In this document: positions 9,561 through 20,864 of the stretch, one piece after another | Numbering within the stretch: position 1 is the stretch's first letter | How the letters are laid out: each line of letters begins with the position of its first letter | Source of the DNA: Paracoccus sp. R12_2 | Lineage (GTDB): Bacteria > Pseudomonadota > Alphaproteobacteria > Rhodobacterales > Rhodobacteraceae | Direction: 5' to 3' | Length of the DNA: 64,000 bases | Assembly: GCF_017744015.1 (NCBI RefSeq) | Contig: NZ_JAGHRA010000009.1 | Coordinates: 1-64,000, forward strand | The notes under the pieces: model-generated | What the model was told of the DNA's origin: nothing | Database searches by the model: none | Seen by the model: the letters and a program-made list of their open reading frames with translations, nothing else | Program-made: the position numbers and the translations under genes

Positions 9561-10474
9561 GTCCTGGCCCCGAAAAGGCCCGCGGGACGGGCCGCCAGGA
9601 TCGCCGCCATCAGGATATAGACCAGCATCGGCGCCAGCACCCTTCCCGCCTGAGCGGCCGACGAAGGTTCCATCACCGCGCGCAGGATGATCGGCCCGAA
9701 ACTGCGCCCCAGCGTATCGACCAGCCCGACCAGCAAGGCACCCGCAAACGCCCCCTTGACCGACCCGATGCCGCCGATGACGATGACCACGAAAGCCAGG
9801 ATCAGGACGCTTTCGCCCATCCCCGGATCAACCGTCAGGATCGGCGCCACCATTGCGCCCGCGAATCCGGCCAGCATGGCGCCGAAGGCGAAGATGATCG
9901 TGAACAGCTTCCTGATATCGACCCCCAGCGCCGAGACCATCGCCCGGTTCGTGGCCCCGGCGCGCAGCCGCATCCCGATCCGTGTCCGGGTGATGACCAG
10001 CCACAGCCCCGCAGCGGTCACAAGCCCGGCCCCGATCACGACAAGGCGAAACACCGGATAGCGCATCGGACCGACAAGCGGCACCGAGCCTGACAGCAGG
10101 TCCGGCATCCGCACCGACAGCGGCGCCGCCCCCCAGATGATCTCGACCGCTTCGGTCAGGATCATCACCAGACCGAAGGTGGCCAGAACCTGATCCAGAT
10201 GGGGCCGGTCATACAGCTTGCGAAACACCAGCAGTTCCAGCACCAGCCCGATCAGCAGCGTCGCTGGCAGCGTCAGCAGCAGGCCCAGCCCATAGCTGCC
10301 GGTCATCTGTGCGAAGGTCACCGCAAGATAGGCGCCGATCATGTAGATCACGCCATGCGCAAGATTCACGAAATCCATGATCCCGAAGACCAGTGTCAGG
10401 CCAGCGGCGATCAGGAACAGCAGGATGCCGAACTGCATCCCGTTCAGAAGCTGAAGCAGAAACAGGTTGGTCAT
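9557..10474 (-). CDS. livH: Branched-chain amino acid-type ABC transporter permease, LivH-like
   Basis: 305-residue inner-membrane permease. It starts NLFLLQLLNGMQFGILLFLIAAGLTLVFGIMDFVNLAHG, the standard LivH opening, and ends with GAFAGALLVGLVDTLGRSF before the last helices. It lies 50 bases downstream of the binding-protein gene, and that gap holds a 7 bp hairpin, so its expression is probably lower than that of the binding protein. It is coupled to livM by a four-base overlap. Confidence 0.92.
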   Translation of the reverse strand: MTNLFLLQLLNGMQFGILLFLIAAGLTLVFGIMDFVNLAHGVIYMIGAYLAVTFAQMTGSYGLGLLLTLPATLLIGLVLELLVFRKLYDRPHLDQVLATFGLVMILTEAVEIIWGAAPLSVRMPDLLSGSVPLVGPMRYPVFRLVVIGAGLVTAAGLWLVITRTRIGMRLRAGATNRAMVSALGVDIRKLFTIIFAFGAMLAGFAGAMVAPILTVDPGMGESVLILAFVVIVIGGIGSVKGAFAGALLVGLVDTLGRSFGPIILRAVMEPSSAAQAGRVLAPMLVYILMAAILAARPAGLFGART

Positions 10475-10496
10475 GTGACAAGGCCCCGGTCGGCGT

Positions 10497-10517
10497 GGGG
10501 CGCTTCAGCCGCGCCCC
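10497..10517 (-). other. Intercistronic hairpin between binding-protein and permease genes
   Basis: A perfect 7 bp stem, GGGGCGC/GCGCCCC with a 7-base loop, starts seven bases after the binding-protein stop codon. No T-run follows. Such hairpins in transport operons commonly stabilise the upstream binding-protein mRNA or cause partial termination. Confidence 0.5.
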
Positions 10518-10524
10518 TGCCCGA

Positions 10525-11694
10525 TCAGTTCATCTGGCAGTCGCCGACATAATTGTCCGCGTAATCGTCGAAGATCTTCTCGACGACCGAGGTGGCGAAC
10601 TTGCCATCCTCGCGTTGAACGACCTTGGTCAGATAGAAATCCTGAACCGGATAGTGATTTGAGCCGAAGCTGAAGTCGCCCCGGACCGAATCGAACGGTG
10701 CGGATTCCAGTGCCGCGATCAACGCGTCCTTGTCCGTGGTGCCACCCGCCTCGCGCAGGGCGCCGTCGATCAGATAGGCCGCGTCATAGGCCTGCATCGC
10801 ATAGACGGCGGGCACCTTGCCGAATTTTTCCTCGTAGGCCGCGACGAACTCGGCGTTCCCCGGCGCATCAAGATCGGGCGCCCAGTTCGACCCGCCAAAG
10901 AACCCCAGCGCGGCGTCCTGTTGGGCCGGCAGCGTCGATTCATCCACGGTGAAGGCGGACAGGAACGGGATCGTCTCCAGCCCTGCCTGACGATACTGCT
11001 TGACCAGGTTGACGCCCATGCCGCCGGGCATGAAGGCGAACACGGCATCGGGCTGCATCGCGGCGATTTGCGCCAGTTCCGCCGAATAATCCAGCTGGCC
11101 AAGCTGGGTGAATATCTCGCCCGCGACATCGCCCTGATAGCTGTGCCGGAATCCCGCCAGACTGTCCTTGCCCGCCTGATAGTTGGGGGCCAGCAGGAAG
11201 ACATTGTCGAAACCCTGCTTCTGGGCATAAGCGCCCATCACCTCGTGCATCTGGTCGTTCTGATACGAGGTCACGAACAGATGCCGAGAACAGTCCGCAC
11301 CGGCCAGATTCGAGGGCCCGGCATTCGGGCTGATCAGGATGGTGCCGGAATCGGTCACGGGTTTGACGATCGCGCCAAGGATGTTTGAAAAGATCGGGCC
11401 GACGACGATATCGACCTGATCACGCTCGACCAACTCGCGCGCCTTGTTGGCAGCGATGTCGGGCTTCTGCTCGTCGTCCATCACGACGATTTCGGTCTTC
11501 ATGCCGCCGATCTCGCCGATCTGTTCCGCAGCCAGCAGGAAACCGTCGCGCCCCATCTCGCCCAGCACCGCGGCAGGCCCCGAAAGGGTGAAGATCAGAC
11601 CTATCTTCAGGGTGTCGTCTTCCTGTGCGGCGGCGGGGCCAGCAAGGCATGTAGTCGCTGCAAGCAGCGCAAGAATGTTCCGGGACTTGGTCAT
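10525..11694 (-). CDS. Periplasmic substrate-binding protein of the liv-type transporter
   Basis: 389-residue secreted binding protein, first gene of the uptake operon. A signal peptide (MTKSRNILALLAATTCLAGPAAAQ) is cut after AQA-like residues near 22-24. The mature part has the Periplasmic_binding_6 patterns LKIGLIFTLSGPAAVLGEMGRDGFLLA and VVGPIFSNILGAIVKPV. Two cysteines (in GADCSRH and the C-terminal GDCQMN) could form a disulfide. The ATG at 11694 has AGGAAGG upstream; an alternative GTG two codons earlier is in frame. The ligand is not deducible; relatives serve amino acids and aromatic acids. Confidence 0.9.
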   Translation of the reverse strand: MTKSRNILALLAATTCLAGPAAAQEDDTLKIGLIFTLSGPAAVLGEMGRDGFLLAAEQIGEIGGMKTEIVVMDDEQKPDIAANKARELVERDQVDIVVGPIFSNILGAIVKPVTDSGTILISPNAGPSNLAGADCSRHLFVTSYQNDQMHEVMGAYAQKQGFDNVFLLAPNYQAGKDSLAGFRHSYQGDVAGEIFTQLGQLDYSAELAQIAAMQPDAVFAFMPGGMGVNLVKQYRQAGLETIPFLSAFTVDESTLPAQQDAALGFFGGSNWAPDLDAPGNAEFVAAYEEKFGKVPAVYAMQAYDAAYLIDGALREAGGTTDKDALIAALESAPFDSVRGDFSFGSNHYPVQDFYLTKVVQREDGKFATSVVEKIFDDYADNYVGDCQMN

Positions 11695-11851
11695 GGGCAC
11701 CTTCCTGTTGCGATCCGCCGCGTTGATCGCGGCATGGCTGTCCGTTCCACCTAGAACGCACCAACAGCGGGCTCTGAGTCAAGAAATTATTTCAGGCTTA
11801 AAATATTCCGGTGCCACGAACTACGCCAAATCTGCGGCAATCATCAGGATC

Positions 11852-12586
11852 TCAGAAACCGAACGAGAACTTGCGCACGATGCCCAGGCGCAGCGCAGGC
11901 TGGTACTTGTCTTCCACGATCGGGGAATCGGCGGCGTCACCGATCAGGCGGCCATATTCGACCTCGCCCATGATCGCCGTCCGGTCATTCAGCGCATAGC
12001 GCGCGCGGAACTTGATCGCGGCGCTGTTGAACCCGCTGCCGGGGGCGTATTCAGGATATCCGCTGGTCACCGACTCGGCCGGCGTGACACCGAAATACGT
12101 GTCCGAATATTCCGAGTTTCCCCACCCGAATTCGACACCGGACCACAATGTGACACGGTCGCTGAGATCGGTGCGGTAGGTGGTGCCCAGTTCGCCAACC
12201 ACGCCCTCGTGCCCGCCAAAGCCACGACGGATCGTCCCGTAGGCCGTCACCGGACCCTGGCCATAGCTGACCTTGCCGCCCAGTTCGTAGGCCCGGTCGA
12301 TCTGGTCCATTCCGGCCAGCGCGTCATCGTCCGACGGATCCCGTTCGCCGATCGAACTGAACGACGGTGAAAACGAAAACCCTTGCGGGTTACCGCCAGT
12401 GCCGATCTGGAAATTCTGCCAGATCAACCACGGGGCGGCATCGGTATCGTCGGAACCCGGATAGACCGGGCGACCCTGCGCACCCAGGCCAAGCTCGACC
12501 GATACATCGCGCCCTGCAAGGCCGAAGTCCTGGGCCGAGGCCGAACCGGCGGCGACGACAAGGGCGACAACAGCAAGAAATTTCAT
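11852..12586 (-). CDS. MipA/OmpV-family outer membrane protein
   Basis: 244-residue predicted outer-membrane beta-barrel. The signal peptide MKFLAVVALVVAAGSASA is followed by alternating hydrophobic strands, the family-type segment GRPVYPGSDDTDAAPWLIWQNF, and a final strand ending in phenylalanine (IVRKFSFGF), the usual recognition signal for barrel assembly. MipA proteins were named as scaffolds for murein enzymes, but many members have no tested role. The ATG at 12586 gives a clean signal peptide; an upstream GTG adds 11 residues. It lies between the ABC-F gene and the liv operon on the same strand, with 119 and 157 base gaps. Confidence 0.8.
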   Translation of the reverse strand: MKFLAVVALVVAAGSASAQDFGLAGRDVSVELGLGAQGRPVYPGSDDTDAAPWLIWQNFQIGTGGNPQGFSFSPSFSSIGERDPSDDDALAGMDQIDRAYELGGKVSYGQGPVTAYGTIRRGFGGHEGVVGELGTTYRTDLSDRVTLWSGVEFGWGNSEYSDTYFGVTPAESVTSGYPEYAPGSGFNSAAIKFRARYALNDRTAIMGEVEYGRLIGDAADSPIVEDKYQPALRLGIVRKFSFGF

Positions 12587-12705
12587 GGCACAGATCCGGT
12601 CGGCATTCAGGGATATCACCTCTTAGGTCCGAATCGCCGGGCAGCACAAGCTATTCGCGGCAACGTGACCCAAGGTGGATCGCGACGACGCATTTGCGCA
12701 ACAGA

Positions 12706-14562
<1,857 letters not shown>

Positions 14563-14646
14563 GGGCGGGGCATGACCGAAGGCGAGCAGGTCGTCAATGG
14601 CAAGACCTTCGTTGCAGCCTTTCCGGCACCGTGTTGCAACCTGAGA

Positions 14647-14661
14647 TGTAATACTATAACA
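14647..14661. promoter_or_regulatory. Zur (zinc uptake regulator) operator
   Basis: TGTAATACTATAACA is a 15-base palindrome with one mismatch; its reverse complement TGTTATAGTATTACA matches the core of the E. coli znu Zur box (TGTTATAATATCACA) at 13 of 15 positions. It lies 39 bases upstream of the zigA start, where a bound repressor would block transcription. It predicts that zigA-DUF1826-DUF6525 is switched on by zinc shortage. Confidence 0.75.
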
Positions 14662-14700
14662 CTTACTGACTTAACGACATTGCTCGCAGGGACGCCATTC

Positions 14701-15918
14701 ATGAACCTAGATGCCCGCCTTCCCGTCACCGTCCTGTCCGGCTTTCTGGGCGCCGGAAAAACGACGCTGCTGAACGACATTCTGAATAATCGCGACGGGT
14801 TGCGCGTCGCTGTGATCGTGAATGATATGTCCGAAGTGAATATCGATGCGGATCTTGTGCGTGCCGAAGGCGGGATGGCCCGCACTGACGAGACCCCGGT
14901 CGAAATGTCGAATGGCTGCATCTGCTGCACGCTGCGCGAGGATCTGTTGACCGAGGTTCGGCGCCTGGCCTGTGCCGGACGGTTCGACTATCTGCTGATC
15001 GAATCATCAGGCATTTCCGAACCATTACCGGTCGCGACCACCTTCGAGTTCCGTGACGAGAACGGCGACAGCCTGTCCGACGTTGCGCGGCTGGATACGA
15101 TGGTAACGGTCGTGGATGCGCTGAGCCTGCTCAAGGACTATTCAAGCCATGATTTCCTTGACGATCGTGGCGAGACCGCAGGACGGGGCGACGATCGCAC
15201 ACTGGTCACCTTGCTGACAGAACAGATCGAGTTCGCCGATGTGGTGGTTCTGAACAAGGTCAGCGACGCCGGTCCCGACCGTGTCGATGCTGCGCTTGCG
15301 ATCATCCGCAGCCTGAACGCGGATGCCCAAGTTATCCGGACCGACCATGCCCGGATCAACGCGCGCGACATCCTGAATACAGGTCTGTTCGATTTCGACC
15401 GGGCCCATGAACATCCGATGTGGATGAAAGAGCTTTACGGCTTCGGCGACCATGTTCCCGAAACCGAGGAATACGGCGTCACCTCGTTCGTCTATCGGGC
15501 AAGACGGCCGTTCGAGCCGCGCAAGATCCATGAATTGCTGAACAGCCCCCTGCCGGGTGTGATCCGCGCAAAAGGGCATTTCTGGATTGCCTCGCGCCCG
15601 GACTGGGTTGCCGAATTCTCTCTGGCGGGGGCGCAGTCGACGGTGCGCCCTCTGGGCACATGGTGGGCATCCGTGCCCCGCGAACGCTGGCCGGATCATG
15701 GTCAGGCGCGCACCTATATCGCCCAGCATTGGGCCGACCCGTGGGGGGATCGGCGGCAGGAACTGGTCTTCATCGGCTGCGACATGGACGAGGATGCGAT
15801 ACGGTGCAGGCTGGACGCTTGTATTCTGGGCGAAGAGTGGGGCGAGGAACCCCGGGCCTGGACCGACCTTCCCGACCCGTTTCCAGCTTGGCGACGGGCC
15901 GACGAGGTGGCGGCATGA
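14701..15918 (+). CDS. zigA: Zinc metallochaperone GTPase ZigA (COG0523)
   Basis: 405-residue G3E-family GTPase of the CobW/COG0523 group, expected to deliver zinc to client enzymes during zinc shortage. It has Walker [10 protein letters not shown] at 14-22, the metal motif NGCICC at 71-76 (CxCC), ESSGISEP for Walker B, the nucleotide-base motif VVLNKVSD, and the C-terminal CobW domain from about 270. The ATG at 14701 follows GCAGGG; an upstream open frame has no family resemblance. A Zur box lies 39 bases upstream, and the stop overlaps the DUF1826 start (ATGA). The zinc role is inferred from family and operator. Confidence 0.92.
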   Translation: MNLDARLPVTVLSGFLGAGKTTLLNDILNNRDGLRVAVIVNDMSEVNIDADLVRAEGGMARTDETPVEMSNGCICCTLREDLLTEVRRLACAGRFDYLLIESSGISEPLPVATTFEFRDENGDSLSDVARLDTMVTVVDALSLLKDYSSHDFLDDRGETAGRGDDRTLVTLLTEQIEFADVVVLNKVSDAGPDRVDAALAIIRSLNADAQVIRTDHARINARDILNTGLFDFDRAHEHPMWMKELYGFGDHVPETEEYGVTSFVYRARRPFEPRKIHELLNSPLPGVIRAKGHFWIASRPDWVAEFSLAGAQSTVRPLGTWWASVPRERWPDHGQARTYIAQHWADPWGDRRQELVFIGCDMDEDAIRCRLDACILGEEWGEEPRAWTDLPDPFPAWRRADEVAA

Positions 15919-16538
15919 GCATCGCAGCACGCCCACGCGCCGCCACCGCGATCAATCAGTCCTTCTGTCCGCGCGTCCTGGGCACCATCGCCATGCCCGG
16001 GGTAGGCGCGGCGATCTGGCAACGGGATGTCGCACCCACGTTGCTGAAATGGTTGGAGGAATTGCCGACCGACCACCTGCCTCGATTACGCGAAAGACTG
16101 CGGCCCAAGGATGCCGCCGCTGCCGTAAAGGCCGCGTGTATCACCGCCAGAACGCCCGCCTCGCCTGAACGCGATAAATTTGTGGCCGAGGTTTCCGACC
16201 TCGTGCAAGTTGCGGCAGCCCAGACCGGTGCCGTGATGGTCGACCTGCGTCTGGACTCCGTTTTTGGACAGCCCTGCCCGAAATGGCATCTGGATGCCGT
16301 TCGGGCACGCTTTCTGTGCACGCTGCGTGGCGCGGGAACCGAGTTCGGACCAGCAGGTTCCGATGGCGACGTCACCGCCACCCATCGGGTGCCTCTGGGC
16401 TGCGCCGCAATGTTCCGTGGTCGTGATTGGCCGGGTGAAGAGGTCTTAGGAATTTTGCACCGTTCTCCGCCTACCGAAAACGGTCAATGCCGTTTTCTGG
16501 TGGTAGTCGATCCGGTCGATCCGATCGGGACATGCTGA
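15915..16538 (+). CDS. DUF1826 domain-containing protein
   Basis: 207-residue protein of uncharacterised family DUF1826, repeatedly found next to zigA in alphaproteobacteria (from memory of the family's context). It contains the phrases [35 protein letters not shown] and [16 protein letters not shown], with conserved His/Cys residues ([16 protein letters not shown]) that could bind metal. It has no signal peptide or membrane segment. The ATG at 15915 overlaps the zigA stop, so it is co-translated and presumably also Zur-controlled. A client or helper role in zinc handling is inference. Confidence 0.82.
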   Translation: MSIAARPRAATAINQSFCPRVLGTIAMPGVGAAIWQRDVAPTLLKWLEELPTDHLPRLRERLRPKDAAAAVKAACITARTPASPERDKFVAEVSDLVQVAAAQTGAVMVDLRLDSVFGQPCPKWHLDAVRARFLCTLRGAGTEFGPAGSDGDVTATHRVPLGCAAMFRGRDWPGEEVLGILHRSPPTENGQCRFLVVVDPVDPIGTC

Positions 16539-16792
16539 TGGTGGCGCGGAACGGCAATCTGGGCCGAACAGCGCAACGGCTGCGACGGCGAACCCGTGAT
16601 CCGATGGCCGCATTCGACGCCCTGCCCGCGCCGCTGCGGCGATGGCTGGCGCATGCGGCACTGCCGTGGTCACCGGCATCATGTCGCCGCTTGTGGCAAA
16701 ACGCACGCGCTGCGGGCGCCTCGACCCAACAGGCGCTGGAGTTGCTTGATCGCGCCCAAGCGCGCGCCTTGCAGCGCGAATCCACCGAGTGA
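16538..16792 (+). CDS. DUF6525-family small protein
   Basis: 84-residue basic protein. The segment DPMAAFDALPAPLRRWLAHAALPWSPASC matches what I remember of the Rhodobacteraceae family DUF6525 (pattern: few alternatives for MAAYDxLPxxLRxWLxxAALPWSP). The ATG at 16538 shares one base with the DUF1826 stop (TGATG); an ATG at 16532 is an alternative. Function is unknown. Its position as third gene behind the Zur box makes co-regulation with zigA likely. Confidence 0.65.
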   Translation: MVARNGNLGRTAQRLRRRTRDPMAAFDALPAPLRRWLAHAALPWSPASCRRLWQNARAAGASTQQALELLDRAQARALQRESTE

Positions 16793-16840
16793 CTTGTATG
16801 AAGATTGGATGGCGCCGCATCACGCCGCGGCACCACCGCC

Positions 16841-18442
16841 CTATTTGACTGTGATGCGTCCATCCAGAGCCGGGGCGAAGTCCGCCCCCCGAGACGCCAG
16901 ATAATCGGCAAGAACCTCGGCCAGGTCCGGTCCGAAATCATACGCGTCCGATGCGTTTGCAGCAAAGACCTGATAGCCGTCTCCACCGCCGCGCATGTAG
17001 TTGTTCGAGACGACCCCATATGTCGCGGACGGGTCGAGCGGCGCCCAGTCCTGATCCCGACGAACCATCACATCGCTGATCCTGCTGCCGGGTTCGGCAT
17101 CAGGATCAACAGTATATTTCAGTCCGGCAACCTGAGCAAAGCGACCTGCCGCTTCTTCGTATTGGCTTGCACCATTCTCCAGCGCGGCGAGGACATCCTT
17201 TCCCGAAAGCCGGAATGTCGCCAAGGTGTTCTGGAAGGGCAGCACCGTATAGACTTCGCCCATCGTGACCGGACCTTCGTCGATCGAGGCCCGCAGCCCG
17301 CCGCCATTCGCGATCGCGATGTCGATGCCCTGATCCTTCACGCGTTCCAGCATTGCATCCGCCACAAGATTGCCCATCTCGCATTCCCTGGCACGACAGT
17401 TGTCGCGTCCACCATCTATCGGCGCCGCGGTCCGGGCGACGACCTTCTGTCGCAACTCCTCGATCGGCGCGGCCATCTCGGCGACGCGGGCGGCGATGGC
17501 CTTATCCTCGGGAACCGTACTATCCAGCAGGATCGGCTGTCCTTCGGCCTTTGTCAGAATGCCGTCGTCGTCGAAGGTCAGAACAAGATGGCCAAGATAT
17601 TTCGAGTAGGCATAGGCCGTTGCCACCGGAACCTCTGTCCCCTCCGGCCCCTCGACAAGTGTCGGATACGGACCAGCCGCGGAATCCATGCTGCCGAGCA
17701 GAGTGTGCGAATGCCCGCCGATCACCGCATCCAGGCCCGGCACCTCGCGAGCGATCTGCTGATCGCGCAGATATCCGACATGGGTCAGTGCGATGATCTT
17801 GTTGACGCCCTGATCGGTCAATGTTTGCACGTCGGCGGCAAGACTGTCGATGTCGTCCATGAAGATCACATTGGGGCCGGGCGATGACGTCTCGGTCGTA
17901 TCCGTCGCCAGTGCGGACACGATGCCGACCTTTTCGCCACCGATGTCCAGCGTGACGATGTCATCCACCTTGCCTTTCAGCACGTTCGAACGCGACAGGT
18001 CCAGATTGCCGGATATGACCGGAAATGCGACCCCATCGGTCAGGACCGCCAGACCTTCGGGACCATCATCGAATTCGTGATTGCCCACCGCCATGGCGTC
18101 ATAGCCTATCGCGGTCATGAACTCGGCAACATCCTTGCCCTTGTAGGTCGTATAGAACAGGCTGCCTTGATACTGGTCGCCCGCGTCCAGGACGATGACA
18201 TTGCCGTCCTGCGCCGTTATCTGATCTTGCAATTCGGCAACCTTGCTGGCCACCCGCGCGACGCCGCCGAAACACTCGCCCGCATCGCGCGTCTCCTGGT
18301 CACAGGTGCTGTCGTATTTGTTGATCGGTTCGATCCTGCTGTGCAAATCGTTGGTATGCAGGATGTGCAGCGTCATCTCGGCCTGTGCTGCCACCGCTGA
18401 CAGCGCCACGGTGGAAGCTGCAATCAAATATCGAACATGCAT
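16841..18442 (-). CDS. Secreted bifunctional UDP-sugar hydrolase / 5'-nucleotidase (UshA-like)
   Basis: 533-residue periplasmic nucleotidase that would release phosphate and nucleosides from nucleotides. The signal peptide MHVRYLIAASTVALSAVAAQA precedes the metallophosphoesterase domain (about 22-290) with HTNDLHSRIEP, LDAGDQYQGS, AVGNHEFDDG and GGHSHTLLG as metal ligands. The C-terminal 5'-nucleotidase domain (about 330-500) has NGGGLRAS and the substrate-stacking region NNYMRGGGDGYQVF. The length fits the family. It is convergent with the zigA unit and divergent from DUF952-pyrD; released nucleosides could feed the adenosine and pseudouridine kinases encoded elsewhere in the window (inference). 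Confidence 0.9.
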   Translation of the reverse strand: MHVRYLIAASTVALSAVAAQAEMTLHILHTNDLHSRIEPINKYDSTCDQETRDAGECFGGVARVASKVAELQDQITAQDGNVIVLDAGDQYQGSLFYTTYKGKDVAEFMTAIGYDAMAVGNHEFDDGPEGLAVLTDGVAFPVISGNLDLSRSNVLKGKVDDIVTLDIGGEKVGIVSALATDTTETSSPGPNVIFMDDIDSLAADVQTLTDQGVNKIIALTHVGYLRDQQIAREVPGLDAVIGGHSHTLLGSMDSAAGPYPTLVEGPEGTEVPVATAYAYSKYLGHLVLTFDDDGILTKAEGQPILLDSTVPEDKAIAARVAEMAAPIEELRQKVVARTAAPIDGGRDNCRARECEMGNLVADAMLERVKDQGIDIAIANGGGLRASIDEGPVTMGEVYTVLPFQNTLATFRLSGKDVLAALENGASQYEEAAGRFAQVAGLKYTVDPDAEPGSRISDVMVRRDQDWAPLDPSATYGVVSNNYMRGGGDGYQVFAANASDAYDFGPDLAEVLADYLASRGADFAPALDGRITVK

Positions 18443-18569
18443 CCGCTGATCCTTTCAGGCACGGTCAATCTTCTCGGCAGCTTCGCCCAGTCGATTGACC
18501 TGGTCAAACCTTCTGTTCTGGATCGATTGCGCCCTTGACCGTGGTGCCGCCAACACGGCAAATGCCGCC

Positions 18570-18905
18570 ATGCTGATCTACAAGATTTTTCGTGCGCAGG
18601 AATGGAGCGAGATGCAGGCGAAGGGCCACAGCGATGGCGCGCCTGTCGATCTGGCCGACGGGTTCGTGCATCTCTCAACCGCATCGCAATTGCCGGGCAC
18701 GCTTTCAAAGCATTTTGCGGGCGAAGACGCCCTGACGCTGTTGGCCTGCGATACGGAAACGATGGAAGACGCGCTTCGGTGGGAGCCATCGCGCGGCGGC
18801 GCAATGTTCCCCCACCTGTATCGCCCGTTGCGGATGGCCGATATCCGCTGGACGCGCAGGATCCAGTTGACCGGCAACGATCACCAGACCGGACCGCTGG
18901 AATGA
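18570..18905 (+). CDS. DUF952 domain-containing protein
   Basis: 111-residue small globular protein of family DUF952. Diagnostic parts are [46 protein letters not shown] and the closing [12 protein letters not shown]. It is a distant relative of glutathione S-transferase-like or enzyme-tail folds in some annotations, with no proven activity. The ATG at 18570 starts right at the conserved domain. It overlaps the pyrD start by four bases (ATGA), a pairing seen in many alphaproteobacteria, so it is probably co-translated with dihydroorotate dehydrogenase. Confidence 0.88.
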   Translation: MLIYKIFRAQEWSEMQAKGHSDGAPVDLADGFVHLSTASQLPGTLSKHFAGEDALTLLACDTETMEDALRWEPSRGGAMFPHLYRPLRMADIRWTRRIQLTGNDHQTGPLE

Positions 18906-19960
18906 ACATGATCGAAAAGCTGGGCCTTGCCGCATTGCATCGGGTCAATCCCGAAGTGGCGCATGACATTTCGATACGCGTGCTGGCGGCAGGCCTTGTC
19001 CCATTGCCCGGCAGGCCGGTGACATCCGAGCGGCTGCGACTTGATCTGGCAGGTTTGCAACTTGCCAACCCCATCGGTCTGGCCGCGGGCTATGACAAGA
19101 ACGCGCGGGCCGTGTCATCGCTGATGCGTGCAGGGTTCGGCTTCATCGAGTTGGGGGCGGCGACTCCGCGTCCACAGCCGGGAAATCCGAAGCCCCGACT
19201 GTTCCGCCTTCGACAGGAACACGCGATCATCAACCGCTTCGGCTTCAATAACGACGGTGCCGAAGCGATTACCGCCCGCCTTGGCGTACGCGATCACATC
19301 ATTCCCGTGGGACTGAATATCGGCGCGAACAAGGACAGCGCCGACCGCAGCGCCGATTTCGAAGAAGTCGTTCGTGTGGCCGGGATTGCGTCGGATTTTC
19401 TGACAGTGAATGTCTCATCACCAAATACCGAAAGGCTGCGTGACTTGCAGGGTGCCGACGCTCTGGCGGCGCTACTGGACCGAGTGATCCTGGCCCGCGA
19501 CGCGCTGCCAAACTGGCGACCGGTCTTTGTCAAGATTGCGCCGGATCTGGACAACAAGGCATTGGCGGATATCGCGGCAGTCGCCCGTCAGGCGCAGATC
19601 GATGGAATCATTGCGACGAACACGACATTGTCTCGTGACGGCGTGCAAAACGGACAGAACTCCGAGACCGGCGGGCTGTCAGGCGCCCCCCTGTTCCAGC
19701 GTGCGACACATGTTCTGGCAAAGCTCTACCGAGAGACGAGAGGAGAAATCCCTCTGATCGGCGTCGGTGGGATCGGCTCGATCGATCAGGCATGGGAAAA
19801 GCTGCGCGCAGGCGCCACCGCGATCCAGCTGTATTCGGCCCTGATCTATCAGGGTTTTTCGCTTGTCCCGAAGATCGCTAAAGGACTGGACGCACGGCTT
19901 GCGCAAGAGAACATGACACTGACCGAACTTAGGGGCAGCGGCGTCAGCGACTGGGTCTAG
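18902..19960 (+). CDS. pyrD: Quinone-dependent dihydroorotate dehydrogenase (class 2)
   Basis: 352-residue membrane-associated flavoenzyme that oxidises dihydroorotate to orotate in pyrimidine synthesis and passes electrons to ubiquinone. The N-terminal helix (1-30, [22 protein letters not shown]) is the class 2 membrane anchor. FMN and substrate motifs are [38 protein letters not shown], the catalytic-serine loop [14 protein letters not shown], and [26 protein letters not shown]. The start overlaps DUF952. The end overlaps the convergent cysE by four bases. Confidence 0.95.
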   Translation: MNMIEKLGLAALHRVNPEVAHDISIRVLAAGLVPLPGRPVTSERLRLDLAGLQLANPIGLAAGYDKNARAVSSLMRAGFGFIELGAATPRPQPGNPKPRLFRLRQEHAIINRFGFNNDGAEAITARLGVRDHIIPVGLNIGANKDSADRSADFEEVVRVAGIASDFLTVNVSSPNTERLRDLQGADALAALLDRVILARDALPNWRPVFVKIAPDLDNKALADIAAVARQAQIDGIIATNTTLSRDGVQNGQNSETGGLSGAPLFQRATHVLAKLYRETRGEIPLIGVGGIGSIDQAWEKLRAGATAIQLYSALIYQGFSLVPKIAKGLDARLAQENMTLTELRGSGVSDWV

Positions 19961-20811
19961 AAATACTCTTCGATACCCAGCAGCTGGTTCATGCTGTGCG
20001 AGGGTTCAGGGCATCCGGCGTCGCCGATCACCCGCGCCGGAACGCCGGCCACCGTCTTGCAGCAAGGCACATCGTGCAGCACGACTGAACCGGCGGCGAT
20101 CCGCGAATGGTGTCCTATCCGGATGTTGCCAAGCACTTTTGCGCCCGCCCCGATCATCACGCCGTCGCCGATCTTCGGGTGCCGATCACCGTCTTCCTTG
20201 CCGGTTCCGCCAAGGGTGACGGAATGCAGCATCGATACATCGTTCCCTACTGTGGCTGTTTCGCCAATAACGATGGAGTGTGCATGGTCGATCATCACGC
20301 CCGTGCCTATCTTTGCCGCAGGGTGAATATCCACACCAAAACACTCCGAGCATCGCATCTGTACGAAATAAGCCATGTCGCGGCGGTCCTGCTGCCACAG
20401 CCAATGCCCCATACGATAGGCCTGAAGTGCCTGATATCCCTTGAAGAACAGGATGGGCTGGATCAAACGGTGCGTCGCGGGGTCGCGGTCATAAACAGCC
20501 ATCAGATCCGCGCGCGCCGCCTCGGCCAATTCGGGCGAAGCCGCATAGGCATGATCAGCCAGTTCGCGCAGGATCTGCTCGCTCATCTCTCCGGATGCCA
20601 GTTTCAGAGAAAAGCGATAGGCCAAAGCGGCCTCTAGGCTGTGGTGATGCAGCAACCCCGCATGGATCAGCGACCCCAACAACGGCTCTCCGCGCACCGC
20701 CTCGGTCGCTTCATCACGAATCTGCGCCCAAATCGCATCGCGATCCAGATTCAGTGCGTTGGCGTTGCTGCTATCTTGCATGTTCATCAGAACCATCCGC
20801 GACTTTCCCAT
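19957..20811 (-). CDS. cysE: Serine O-acetyltransferase
   Basis: Up to 284 residues; transfers acetyl from acetyl-CoA to serine, the first step of cysteine synthesis. The N-terminal helical domain (about 25-160) is followed by a hexapeptide beta-helix ([41 protein letters not shown]) with the catalytic DH pair in MIDHAHS. The ATG at 20811 has a close TAGGAAGGA ribosome site; in-frame ATGs at 20787 and 20781 would shorten it slightly. It lies 53 bases after the last GTA gene on the same strand, the conserved GTA-cysE neighbourhood of Rhodobacterales, so read-through from the GTA operon is possible. Confidence 0.94.
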   Translation of the reverse strand: MGKSRMVLMNMQDSSNANALNLDRDAIWAQIRDEATEAVRGEPLLGSLIHAGLLHHHSLEAALAYRFSLKLASGEMSEQILRELADHAYAASPELAEAARADLMAVYDRDPATHRLIQPILFFKGYQALQAYRMGHWLWQQDRRDMAYFVQMRCSECFGVDIHPAAKIGTGVMIDHAHSIVIGETATVGNDVSMLHSVTLGGTGKEDGDRHPKIGDGVMIGAGAKVLGNIRIGHHSRIAAGSVVLHDVPCCKTVAGVPARVIGDAGCPEPSHSMNQLLGIEEYF

Positions 20812-20864
20812 TCCTTCCTAACGCAGTTTGTCAGGCGGGAAAAGCCGCGGATGGGCGTCATGCT

